Assembly (NCBI GenBank): GCA_003956705.1
Contig: QZCP01000058.1
Coordinates: 15,619 to 79,618, forward strand
Direction: 5' to 3'
Length of the DNA: 64,000 nt
Origin: Brevipalpus yothersi
Taxonomy: Eukaryota; Arthropoda; Arachnida; Trombidiformes; Tenuipalpidae
In this document: positions 22,334 to 33,543 of the stretch, piece by piece
How positions within the stretch are numbered: position 1 is the first letter of the stretch
How the letters are laid out: every line of letters starts with the position of its first letter
Made by a program: the position numbers and the translations under genes
The notes under the pieces: model-generated
Database searches by the model: none
What the model saw: the letters and a program-made list of their open reading frames with translations, nothing else
Told to the model about the DNA's origin: nothing

Positions 22334-25143
22334 ATGAAAGCAATTGTTGATATCAAAGATTGCTTAAACGACTCACCTAGATTCAGGTAATATCATCATG
22401 AACTTCTCAACTTTTTTCCTTCATTAATCTAAAGTTTTACCTCTCTCTTATACTGTTTCAGAACCACTCTGCAACAAAATGAAGATGACATTCATGTACT
22501 CGAGAATAAATTGGAAAAAGTATGTTAAAATGACAAGCCATTCCAACTATTTGCTCAATCTGAGTTTATGTATTCGATTTCAGATCGTCAAGCTGTGTAA
22601 TGATATGATCGAAAGTAGCCAAAATTCAATCAGAACCAAAGCGTGAGTAGACTGATGGAGATGACATTGTCTCAATTAAAATTTTTCATCCACTATTTGT
22701 GATTCGAATCGAAGGTGTTCATCACATCAGATTGTATCGCACTTTCTTCTACTTTCATCCCAAATCTTGTCAGAAAAATTGGAAGTTAATTTTCTAACTT
22801 ATTCTTTCTCTCTCCTAAGCGCATTCATTAATGGTGTATTTGAGCTCTCAGTTTATTTTAAAGATGATCCTCCAGTTGTCAATGCTTTGGATGAAAACAA
22901 TAAGATCTTGAAGAAACTCCTCCAATATGAGTCCATGTTGGTTGATCAAATGAATCGTGCTGTGTCACGTAACTTAAATAACTTCTTGAAACGTGATATA
23001 AACAAAGTTAAAGAAACTAAACGTCATTTCGACAAGATAAGTGAGGACTACGACAATCTTCTCGTCAGAAATTCGACATGTTTGAAGAGTAAAGTCTCAG
23101 AATCTGAGGAACTTTCAAATCTACTTAAAGCCACTCGATCACTCTTCCAACATACGGCCTTAGATTACGTGTGCCAGATGAGTTGTCTCCAGTCCAAGAA
23201 GCGGCATGAAGTGTTGGACTCAGTGAGTAGGATCTCTTGGCCTTTCTGACCTTTGTCTTCTTATAATATCATGATTAACGTTAATTTTCGAATACAGCTC
23301 CTGCTTTTGATCCAAGCGTATGGAACATACTTCCACCAAGGATCCGATATAATGAATGACTTTGATGTGAAAAACATATTGAATTCCATCCAAGAGATGA
23401 GAGATGATACTCAAACCCTTCACCGAGAACTCGAACACAATCATTCTCTAGTCGAAGAAAGACCTAGTTCAATTTCATCCGATGGACAGTCCATCAGATC
23501 TCAAGGATATTTGTTCAAGCGTACGACCAACGCTTTTAAGACTTGGAACAGACGTTGGTTCATGATTCAAAACAATCGATTGATTTATCAAAAAAGAACT
23601 GAGAAGAATTACACTGTGATGGAAGAAGATTTGAGATTATGTAACGTTAAGCCTGTAACTGAAGGTGAACGACGTTTTTGTCTCGAAATAGTTTCACCAT
23701 CAAGGTGCGTATCTCGACGTTCAATAGAATTCTCCGATCCCTAACACTACACGATCACATTGTCTTCTCTCTTTGAAGGTATCATATGCTGCAAGCAGAT
23801 TCTCAAGAGAGCTGTGAGCAGTGGGTCCTCGCTCTCCAAGCTGGAATTGATGCTGCTTATAACGGTGCCCCATCTGAAAATAGTAATGATGCTTCTGACT
23901 CTTATGAGTCTTGTGACACGAGTGTGAGTTCATATTCAGCTCAAACTTCTACACAAAGCAGTTCATGTCCAGTTAAATCTCAAAGAGTTTTACCCATAAT
24001 CACTGGACTTTCTGGAAATGAAATATGCGTTGATTGTGAATCATCTGATCCTCAATGGGCTAGTATTAATCTGGGAGTAACTTTGTGTATAGAATGTTCA
24101 GGTATCCATCGCAGCCTAGGTGTGCATATTTCAAAAGTTAAAGCTCTCATTCTGGATTCATGGGATCCAGAGCAGGTGAAACTGATGACTTCTCTCGGTA
24201 ATCGTTTAGTAAACTCAATATTAGAAGCTAAGATTGATGAGAAGCATAAAACACCCAAACCTTCTCCTACCTCCAATCCATCTGAGCGAGAATCATGGAT
24301 ACAGGCAAAGTATGTAAAGAAACAATTTATGAGCTACTCTCTAGAAATACCTCCGGATGACTTGGAGGAACTCAAAATTTACACCCAGAGACTAGAATCT
24401 GACACGAGAATCAAAGAATCGTTGAGCCAGTCAGAAGGTTCACAGGTTCATTATGACATTCTTCTATACTCCGCAGCTCTTTGCTCTAATCTAGAGTTCA
24501 TGTGTAGAGCTATATTGAGAGGAGCTAGAGTTAATTGGATTAATCCAATAGAAAATTCCAGAACTCCTCTCCATGCTGCTGTAATGGGAGGCTCAGTGCC
24601 TTGCTGCGAGTATCTTCTTTTGAATGGAGGTAAGTTGAAACTCAGAAAATCTTGATGAAATGAATCACTAGATCACCATAATTGATCAATTATTCAGCTC
24701 CTTGCAATGCTCAAGACTCTGATGGAAAATCACCTTTGCATTTGGCAACGGAAGTTAGTAACACCGGGTAAGTTCCGCGAGTTTCTCATCATGTTTGGAT
24801 CATTTTCATTGCCTTCATTTCCTTTCTCATAGTATTGTTTGTCTTCTTCTCAAACGAGGAGCCGACTTAAATCTCACTGATTCTTCTGGCTCCGATTCTC
24901 TCTCTATAGCTGTTAATAATACGAATGCTGATATTGTAACTCTGTAAGTGACCTTGTAAGTTCTGTTTAAACATTTTACTCATAGTGTTCTGCATCACAT
25001 TCAGGTTGAGACTGGCAAAACTTAATGAAGAAATGCAAAACGATGAATACAGTAATTGCCATGAGGATATATTCAACGAAGTTGTCAGAGATTTTTCTAA
25101 CAAAGCATCCATCAAGACTCAGCTTACAAAGCCCCCTGATTAA
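22334..25143 (+). CDS. ACAP: ACAP-type Arf GTPase-activating protein (BAR-PH-ArfGAP-ANK)
   Basis: Nine exons: 22334-22386, 22462-22519, 22584-22642, 22820-23222, 23298-23704, 23779-24629, 24698-24767, 24833-24943 and 25005-25143, giving 716 residues. It stimulates GTP hydrolysis on Arf proteins (Arf6 for the vertebrate family) and shapes endosomal or plasma membranes. The N-terminal BAR domain begins with the typical CL.DSPRFR and runs to about residue 225. The PH domain starts at GYLFKRTTNAFKTWNRRWF (about 261-355). The ArfGAP zinc finger is CVDC...CIEC with the arginine finger in GIHRSLG (about 410-440). Ankyrin repeats finish the protein (TPLHAAV, SPLHLAT). The 179-bp intron before exon 4 has an AAG acceptor that restores the alignment AFINGVFEL with vertebrate ACAPs. 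Confidence 0.95.
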
Positions 25144-25849
25144 ATTGTTCTTTGAAATTTCTCTAATTTTAGCTCTCATCACTCTTGAGAGAATCAGTGT
25201 TTGAAGATAATGGTGTTACTGTCAATCGAGTTATTCGATGACCATTTTAGTATAAAAAGAGAAATGCTCCAATTGAGATATATTTTTCTAGAAAATCTTT
25301 GTTAATTGAGTGCTTGATGTTTTTCTATCGAAATCTTAATCAAACTTAAAAGATTAATCTAATTTATTAACAACGTCACATTTTTCGGACACTCAATAAT
25401 TTTCCAAGTAATAACTTGCGTGATGTGCTCATGCTGAACAATGATCAAGTTGGATTGATCAATTATTATATATCAGGTTTAACTACCGGATGATAAAAAG
25501 CTCACTCATTGAGTAGGATGAACAATGAGTAATGATCGAAAATCAGGCTATCTACCATTCATAGCTCCCATTTGGACGCTGAAGGTAACAGAATATCTTC
25601 TCTTTCCACTCCACTAAGAATAAGCTTATCGATCGAATTTTGATTCAATCAAATGCTAATTAATGATTATAAACTTCTTCCTAAGCGGAAGCTGGCGTAT
25701 TATGCAAACTTAGCTGCTCACGTTTGATTAGTGAGAGGCAAGCGAGATAAATTTTCATTTTCATTTATCAATCAAGGATTTTGTGCTTCAGCACTACTTG
25801 CGAACCAACTTTTGTGTGCTCGAACGAAGACGTTCTTTTAATGCTCAAA
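25144..25849. other. ACAP-His-rich gene spacer
   Basis: ACAP 3' UTR and the upstream region of the small His-rich gene. No other gene is seen. Confidence 0.6.
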
Positions 25850-26267
25850 ATGCGAACCGTTGAGATTCTTTGTTTCATGCTAACGTTCATCTCTATTCCT
25901 ATCTTGATTGAATCAAGTAGAAAATTTCTTTATGGTGAGTTCAAATTTCAGTATTTTTTACTGAGAAAAAAAATTGCAAAAAACGACTTCTCTCTTTTTT
26001 TTCTTCCCGATCCCAACTTAAGGAGTTGCTCTAGCCACCGTGATAAGTTCAGCTAAAAATCGCTATCATCATCCGATTCCTGTGGCAGTTCCGATTCCAA
26101 TTGTGCAACATAACATTGATAACCATTATCATCTCGATCATACACATGATTTTCATCATCATCATCATTATTTAGATCACCACCATGATCCGTGGGATTA
26201 CGAACACGGTCATCACACAGATGTGCATGAATTCTCTTCCAATCATGAGCATATTGATTACCACTGA
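25850..26267 (+). CDS. Small histidine-rich putative secreted protein
   Basis: Two exons, 25850-25934 and 26023-26267, give 109 residues; an in-frame ATG at 25841 would add three. Residues 5-20 are strongly hydrophobic (ILCFMLTFISIPILI), like a signal peptide. A VAVPIPIV segment of the kind seen in arthropod cuticle-associated proteins follows. From residue 44 on, 22 of 66 residues are His, arranged as HxH, HHD and DHHHD with many Asp/Tyr. Such patches usually bind Zn, Cu or Ni, or drive pH-dependent assembly; that is inference. It belongs to no family I can name. The first intron is 88 bp with consensus ends and phases match. There is no disulfide potential in the mature part, which has no Cys. 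Confidence 0.72.
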
Positions 26268-26593
26268 GTTTCAAATGATACAACAACCCAGTCTCATCAT
26301 CACCAGACAGTCTGTGACTATCGAGACTACTAAATGAACGATGAATAATGAATAATGAATTTTCTCTTGCTGAGAAATTTACAATTTCTTATAAATTTAG
26401 TTCAAAAGAAGACAAACTTCAGATAATGTTTTGTAATATTTTAGCCTTGAGAGTGTTTACAATAATTGACTAGTCAATAGGCCTGGAAAACCACAATATC
26501 AGATGAGACATTCAATTATTCTCCAGTTTTTAGATAATATTAATAGTAAAGAATCACTAGTTGGGTGGTTTGCATTCTCCGTGAGTATCATCA
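26268..26593. other. Convergent 3' ends of His-rich and ACLY-HERPUD genes
   Basis: About 330 bp between two stop codons facing each other. It must contain both 3' UTRs. Nothing else is visible. Confidence 0.6.
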
Positions 26594-27541
26594 CTATCGA
26601 TCTGCATTCGCTTGAAGGGTGGGATTGGGAATCAACGAAGTGAATAGAGCCTTAACAAGAGATGCAAACATTTCTAGAGAATTCACCGTTGCAGCAAGCC
26701 TTCCAAGAGGCGAAGAATCATTGGCTGGATGAGGAAGATCATTCTGATTATCTGTATTTTGGTCCGTTATCACATCTTCCTCTGTGTTTGGACGCTCCCT
26801 TGGATTGGCTTCGTCTTGAGCAGCCGGCACTCTAACATGATTGGCATTATTATTGTTATTCTCGTTCTCGTTCTGACGACGAATGTAGTACTTCATGAAG
26901 AAATAGAAACTGATCACAATTAATAAACGATTAAGAGACCCATTTAGGTAAATCAAACTGAATAAAATAAGTGCCCTTGTGACAGTTCCAAACCAATCAA
27001 GCCAATCTCGATTACGATTCTCCTCTTCTTCCTCGGGAACAACTGCTGCGGCAGGAGCTGGATTGACTCGAGGTTCTTGTCTATCAAGCTGTCTAGCAGG
27101 CCCTTGAATCGTAATATCATTCACAACCCCTTGTTCACCTGGCAAAAAGATAAGAATCGCAAAATCAGAGACAATATCATGGAGTGAGTAATCTGAGCCA
27201 GATGGAAGACAAACTTTCAATACTATCTTACCCTGAGCCACTAATCCACCTAGGTTTCTTGCATATTCAGCAATCTGTTGTTCGGTGAGAGTTCCAAGGT
27301 ATTGGGAATAATTGTTAACAATTTCATTCGCACCGACAAGTTCGCAAATAGTGTATGGATAAAGAATCGAGGCACCTCCACTGGCCACCATAGTCCAAAC
27401 ACAGCATTTCGGTATTAAGGTGGTCAACACTTCGGGAGTGAAAATTTCATGGCTTTTACTTCTGGTGTTTGGATCATCTCGTCTAGCTGGATCATTCGCC
27501 AGCTGGGGGTCATGATTCGAACCACTAGGAATGTCTGACAT
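26594..27541 (-). CDS. HERPUD-like ER membrane protein with an ATP-citrate-lyase-derived N-terminal segment
   Basis: One exon, 315 residues. The C-terminal half is HERPUD-like. Acidic residues precede NRDWLDW (177-183), a hydrophobic hairpin follows (about 185-219), and the end MFASLVKALFTSLIPN...QAN matches the HERPUD1/2 tail. HERPUD proteins sit in the ER membrane and organise the HRD1 degradation complex. The N-terminus lacks the expected ubiquitin-like domain. Instead residues about 39-97 align with ATP-citrate lyase residues about 263-318 encoded 3.5 kb away (WTMVA.GGAS, TICEL.GA.E, TEQQ..EYA), roughly 55-60% identical by eye. Residues 98-168 match nothing I recognise. An in-frame TAG lies just before GAA-ATG, so this ATG is the start unless an exon splices at the AG there. 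Intronless structure could mean a retrocopy. Transcription is not shown by the sequence. Confidence 0.82.
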   Translation of the reverse strand: MSDIPSGSNHDPQLANDPARRDDPNTRSKSHEIFTPEVLTTLIPKCCVWTMVASGGASILYPYTICELVGANEIVNNYSQYLGTLTEQQIAEYARNLGGLVAQGKIVLKVCLPSGSDYSLHDIVSDFAILIFLPGEQGVVNDITIQGPARQLDRQEPRVNPAPAAAVVPEEEEENRNRDWLDWFGTVTRALILFSLIYLNGSLNRLLIVISFYFFMKYYIRRQNENENNNNNANHVRVPAAQDEANPRERPNTEEDVITDQNTDNQNDLPHPANDSSPLGRLAATVNSLEMFASLVKALFTSLIPNPTLQANADR

Positions 27542-28377
27542 TTCCTAATACCACTAAAATATAACCATCAACAGATACACAAAATACAAAATCAAGAAGA
27601 TGTCATTTGAGTAATTAACGTGAGGTGTAATAACGAAGAATGCTAATCAAAGAATACTCGAGAAAACAAACACCCAAAACACTAGCAAAACATACAAAAT
27701 TTTGTATGATTCATTAATGAATCATACGTCGACTCAGATGACATCTGTTATCAACATTTGTAAGTATTGGACTTTTAAATGACTTTTAAATGGAAACTTT
27801 TTTCTGTTTTATCTTTTTCTTTTCAAATTTTTTGATTTTGATTTTTTCTGATTTAAATTCAATTAAATGGTGATTTTTGATGGGAAAAATTTATCCATAG
27901 AATTTGGAATGTTTTTGAAAAAAAACCAGCTGACAAGAGCATTCTATATCAATTCTTTCTCAAAAGATGGAGAATTTACAAATTTTTTGGATGAGAAAAG
28001 AATCAATAGGATCCAGGTATTAAGTTCTTCGCAATCTGATGAATAATTTCCTGATTAGTGGACCGATATGTAGTTGACGGTTGACGGAAAATCCAGAGCA
28101 TTTGAATATCCTTGAATGTTGGCGACTATTTTTAAGTACATAAATATTCTTTCGTGAAGAGGAAAAGAGTCAAATAAATAACGGTATGAATGACGCTATC
28201 GTTTCGTCATTTTCCATTCATGTCCTTAGTCTCAAATCATATTTTCTTACTATATATCGTTTCTGATATTCTTGAGACATTTCTTGAGCGATGAGCAAAA
28301 CGTTCTCTCTTAATCGCGTAAATCGATAAATAGCTCGAAGCTATTTTACAATCATTATTGAAACACATGTTTCTTAT
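27542..28377. other. Spacer upstream of the HERPUD-like gene
   Basis: An AT-rich region with no supported gene. It would hold the promoter of the minus-strand HERPUD-like gene. Confidence 0.55.
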
Positions 28378-28512
28378 CTAACCGGCAATCAAAAAAGTAC
28401 AACTGTCACCTCTTCCCAGATTATCGAGTTTTAAAGAATCGACAAAAAGTAGCCGACCGAAAATCATGGGGAAGATTTGATAATCTTTCAAATAGTTAAT
28501 TTTTGCTGATAA
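28378..28512 (-). pseudogene. Possible ubiquitin-like-domain remnant
   Basis: The minus-strand frame reads LSAKIN, then a short gap, then FGRLL..D.LKLDNL, then DSCTFLI and stops. This resembles the second half of a ubiquitin fold (AKIQ...FAGKQLED..TL..) and in particular HERPUD GRLL.DHLQLKDIL. It lies upstream of, and on the same strand as, the HERPUD-like gene that lacks this domain. No splice pair that I can find joins it in frame to that gene, and there is no start codon. It may be a relic of the original N-terminus or a chance match. Confidence 0.25.
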
Positions 28513-28566
28513 TCTAGTGCACAAATTAATTTGTTTTATCAAGAAAATTGATATCAAGTGTAACAA

Positions 28567-29461
28567 ACGTTAAGCCATTCGTTAGAGGAGATGTTCAGGG
28601 ACGATATGAAATGCTCTCCTCCATTCTGCCTCTCTCTATGCTATGCACACTATTCAGTTGATTAGTTTGGATCACCACTCTTCGGTCTCATGTCCACATG
28701 GTTGAGGCGCGAAAGAAGAAGAGCCGTTGGCATGCCGGCACATGGTCGACGTCACATGGAATGGCGTGATTCAATGGCAGGCTGATCCAGTGGTGTGATC
28801 TTGACTTGAAACTCGCTCTCACATTCTCCTCTACTCTCTACTCTCTACTCTCATCTCTCTTCTCTTCTCTTCTCTCTTTTCTCTTTCATCTTCATTCTCT
28901 GTCTCCAACAGATAAAACATCTCGCCACATCATTCTCCTTCCAACACTCGTAGCCTCACTTTCTCTGTACGTGTGTGTGCCACTTTGTCCGATCATCTGG
29001 ATTGTCTTTTTTTTCCCTTCATTATCGTATTGACGAACAGCAACGACGGAAAGTTGATCAGATTAGATTTCGATTGTGATACATTCCGGTTCATCTGACT
29101 TTCATCTTTTCGGTGAGCTCCTTTTTCGCTCTCTCTCTCTCTCAAGTTCATCTTCTCTCTTCTCTCTCTTCTCTCTCTCTTCTCTCTCTCTCTCTTTGCT
29201 CTTCTCTATCTCCTCACTTGATGATCCATCAGAGTGAGCTACAGTAGAAGCTGCTCCACCACGTTTTCATTTGATTTGATCACAAAAATTTTGTGTGTTC
29301 ATACTCGCATGTTGTTCACTACTTTCTGATACACCAAACTGTTTTCTCTCGCTTTCTCTCTTTCCCTCTCACAAGTTACCGATATTTATTAATTATTAAT
29401 TATTATTATAATAATCACAACAATTCCAATTGTGCCGGTGTACTTATAGTTGAGCCTAAAA
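28567..29461 (+). promoter_or_regulatory. ACLY 5' region with CT-rich leader
   Basis: No gene is visible. From about 28810 the plus strand becomes strongly CT-rich (28815-28900 and 29129-29199), as in pyrimidine-rich promoters and 5' UTRs. Near 28695-28765 are several CACATG/CATGTG-type E-box cores and a GACGTCAC (CRE-like) element. Assigning it as the ACLY promoter rests on position. Confidence 0.4.
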
Positions 29462-30116
29462 ATGGCTGCAAAAGCTATCAGTGAAGCGAGTGGTAAAGAT
29501 CTTCTCAACAGACAACTCAATGGTACCTGTGCTCTTTCTCGCTGTGCTGTGGTCAATGAGTCCAATTTTCGTGATGTTGATCGACTCGTTGCTCAACATC
29601 CATGGCTAAAAGAATCGAAATTGGTTGTCAAGCCTGATCAATTGATAAAGCGTCGAGGTAAACTCGGCTTGATTGGAGTCAATTTGGATTGGTCCGGTGT
29701 GAAAGCATGGATCACCGAGAGGATTGGCAAAGATGTTAAGGTAAGTTGATTGGGAATAACCTGTTATTAATGTATATAGATATATATATATATATATTGA
29801 GATGTCCGTTAAAAAAATGAGGCTAGTAGCAACGTGACACATAAAATCGAAAAATAGATGATACTGATAATGATGGCTATATAATCAAAAGATGAATCGG
29901 TTTTTCTGTTCACAATATGAGCAGATGAATGCTTACATATCCTTCTCGATTCCATATATCATGTAATCCTTCTCTCTCTACATCTCTTTTTTGTTCATGC
30001 TTTCGAATGCTTATCCTGGTGTATCTTTAGCATCATACTTTCCTCCTCTGTTCCATTGCAGCTAGAGATCATTTGAGACATGAATTATCGTTTTCCCTTT
30101 CCTGGAGCTTCAGTTC

Positions 30117-30155
<39 letters not shown>

Positions 30156-33100
30156 GCTTTCTCTTTCTCTCTTTACTATTATCAACTCATTTGCTAGTTG
30201 TCAGTGCTCACTCACCTTCTATTGAGATTTATTTCTCTCTTCCACTAAATTTAGTTCGGGAAATATCAATGTATTGAATTTATCGTAGCTCTCGTCATTC
30301 CTATGAATAGGGATTTTACGTTGATACATTGGAATTGATCAATCAAAATTGTGGATAAGAATGCTCAGTTTTTTCACCTGATAGGTTGGCCGTGCCACTG
30401 GCAAGCTTCGCAATTTCGTCATCGAGCCTTTTATACCTCACAAACCTGAAGAAGAGGCATACATATGTGTTCATTCCCACCGTAATGGTGATACAATCTT
30501 GTTTCATCATCAAGGAGGTGTAGATATTGGTGATGTAGATGCAAAAGCCCTAAAACTAGACATACCGATCGATGATAAGCTGGACGAAAGTTTGGTTAGG
30601 AAACAGCTTCTCATCAATATTTCAGAAAACAAGCGCGATGCTGTGTGCAAGTTCATTGTTGATCTGTACAAATGCTACGTTGATCTCTACTTCACCTACC
30701 TTGAAATTAATCCATTGGTCATCACCGACTCGGCCATTTATCTATTGGATTTAGCTGCTAAACTTGACGCTACCGCAGAATTTATCTGTAAGACAAAGTG
30801 GGGTGAGGTCATATTCCCGCCTCCATTTGGACGTGACGCCTACCCTGAGGAAGCATATATAGCCGAATTGGATGCTAAATCAGGTGCTAGCCTTAAACTG
30901 ACAATTCTTAACCCGAAAGGTCGTATCTGGACCATGGTAGCCGGCGGTGGTGCTTCAGTTATTTATGCTGACACCATTTGCGAACTGGGTGGTGCGAGTG
31001 AGCTGGCTAATTATGGTGAATACTCAGGTGCACCAACTGAACAACAGACTTACGAGTATGCCAAGACGATCTTGAACTTGATGACTAAGGATAAACACTC
31101 GGATGGCAAAATTCTGATAATTGGTGGGGGCATAGCCAATTTTACTAATGTTGCATCTACTTTCAAAGGGATTGTAAAAGCATTGCAAGAGTTTCAGGCT
31201 AAATTGCAGGAGTATGGAATCTCTATTTTCGTTCGTCGAGCAGGTCCAAATTATCAAGAAGGCTTACGCAACATGCGAGAAGTTGGAAATACTCTAGGAA
31301 TTCCCGTTCACGTTTTTGGACCAGAAACACACATGACCGCTATAGTTGCAATGGCAATGGGAAAACGGGAGATACCAGAAATGCCACAACCAAATGTAAC
31401 GACCGCAAATTTTCTGCTGCCTGGGGGCATGATGCAGGGCAATAATGAAGGTATTATGAGCGCTGCCAAGCAAGCTAGTGAATCCAGTTCAGCAGCGTCA
31501 CCAATTCTTAATGGACCGCACTCAGTAGGGCAAGGTGATATCAATCTGTACGACAAAGCGCTATTCTCACCCAATACTAAAGCGATTGTTTGGGGAATGC
31601 AAAATCGAGCTGTCCAAAGTATGTTGGATTTCGATTTTGTTTGCTCTCGTAAGAGCTGGTCAGTCGCTGCTATGGTATACCCTTTCACCGGTGATCATAA
31701 GCAAAAATTCTATTGGGGTCACAAAGAAATTCTCATCCCAGTCTACAAGAATATGTCTGATGCAATGAAGAAACATCCCGATGCCCATGTTCTCATCAAT
31801 TTTGCTTCTCTCCGCTCGGCCTATGACAGTACGATAGAGACTTTACAATTCCCTCAAATTCGTATGATCGCTATTATAGCCGAAGGCATTCCTGAAAATT
31901 TTACTCGTAAAATGATAAAGTTAGCTAGAGCCAAAGGTGTTACTGTCATTGGACCTGCTACAGTTGGAGGTATTAAACCTGGATGCTTTAAAATTGGAAA
32001 CACTGGTGGTATGATGGACAATATCCTTGCTTCAAAACTTTATCGAGCAGGAAGTGTTGGCTATGTTTCAAGATCCGGTGGTATGTCAAATGAGCTGAAT
32101 AATATTATTTCGCGCTCAACGAACGGAGTTTATGAAGGGGTGGCTATTGGTGGTGATCGATATCCTGGTACAACTTTCACTGATCATCTTCTACGTTATG
32201 AAGCTGATCCAGGCATCAAAATGCTAGTTCTTCTCGGTGAAGTTGGCGGTGTAGAGGAATATGAAGTGATCGAAGCTGTCAAGACTGGTAAAATTAAGAA
32301 GCCGCTAGTTGCTTGGTGTATAGGGACATGTTCTGGCATGTTCAATTCTGAAGTACAGTTCGGTCATGCCGGTGCTTGTGCCAACAGTGACAGTGAAACG
32401 GCAGTTGCAAAAAATAGAGCCATGAAAGAAGCAGGCATCTATGTGCCATCCACATTTGATGAACTCGGTGAAACAATCAAAAAAGTTTACAATGATCTCG
32501 TTGCCAAAGGTATCATCTCACCAGCTCCAGAAGTACCTCCTCCCACAGTTCCAATGGACTACAATTGGGCTCGTGAATTAGGTTTAATACGTAAACCAGC
32601 CTCATTCATGACTTCCATATGCGATGAAAGAGGTCAAGAACTGCTTTATGCTGGTATACCTATTACCACAATTATTAAAGAGGATCTTGGTATCGGCGGT
32701 ACCCTGAGTCTATTATGGTTCCAGCGCCGCTTACCCTCATACGCTTGTAAATTTTTCGAAATGTGTTTAATGGTCACTGCTGATCATGGACCTGCAGTAT
32801 CAGGTGCTCACAACACGATTGTCTGTGCTCGAGCGGGCAAAGATTTAGTCTCGTCGCTCGTGTCTGGTTTACTTACGATTGGAAACCGTTTTGGCGGTGC
32901 TCTGGATGAAGCTGCACGCCAGTATAGTGAAGCGTATGATCTAGGAATGCATCCTCACGAATTTGTGAATGATATGAGGAAAAAGGGTAAATTGATCATG
33001 GGCATAGGACATCGAGTTAAATCGATAAGTAATCCTGATATGCGAGTAAAGCTCATGAAAGACTTTGTGAAACAAACTTTTCCAACAACTCCAATTCTCG

Positions 33101-33543
33101 ATTACGTCTTGGAAGTGGAGAAAATCACTACCTCCAAAGTAAGTTACCTGATCATCATGTTCTATTCTCGTTCATTCATAGGTTTTTCTACTGTTTTTTT
33201 CGAATTTTAGAAGCCAAATCTTATCCTCAACGTAGACGGAATGATAGGCGCTGCCATTGTTGATCTTCTTCGCAGCAGTGGTTGCTTCACTCTTGAGGAA
33301 GCGCAAGAGTATATCGAAATCGGCGCTTTGAACGGATTGTTCGTTTTGGGTCGAACGATTGGCTTTGTTGGTGAGTATATCATTACAGTCTTTTTTTCTG
33401 AGCTCATTTGATTCTTATCGCAACAATATTTCCTATCAAAAGGTCACTATCTGGATCAAAAGCGTCTGAAACAAGGTCTCTACCGTCATCCATGGGATGA
33501 CATTTCATATGTACTTCCTGAAACACAATTGGCCACCAATTAG
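29462..33543 (+). CDS. ACLY: ATP-citrate lyase
   Basis: Four exons: 29462-29740, 30385-33138, 33211-33370 and 33443-33543, giving 1097 residues (human 1101). In the cytosol it cleaves citrate with CoA and ATP to acetyl-CoA and oxaloacetate, feeding lipid synthesis and acetylation. The ATP-grasp part is at the N-terminus ([34 protein letters not shown]-type). The citrate-binding domain begins near residue 265 ([27 protein letters not shown]). The CoA-ligase part carries the phosphohistidine in [10 protein letters not shown]. The C-terminal citrate-synthase-like lyase domain ends with [20 protein letters not shown]. The linker at about residues 425-465 is Ser/Ala-rich. The 644-bp first intron contains a perfect CT tract at 30121-30152. 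The ATG is the first in a favourable frame and starts [11 protein letters not shown], matching the animal leader. Confidence 0.98.
30121..30152. repeat. (CT)n microsatellite in ACLY intron 1
   Basis: A CT tract of about 32 bases within the intron, followed by further TTCT-rich sequence. Confidence 0.93.

Noticed and set aside
22681..22800. Possible extra ACAP exon between exons 3 and 4
   Set aside because: An open stretch exists after GAAG, but including it breaks the alignment of the BAR domain. Splicing directly to 22820 gives the conserved AFINGV join.
30080..30277. 65-codon frame in ACLY intron 1
   Set aside because: Runs through the CT tract; lies between well-supported ACLY exons.
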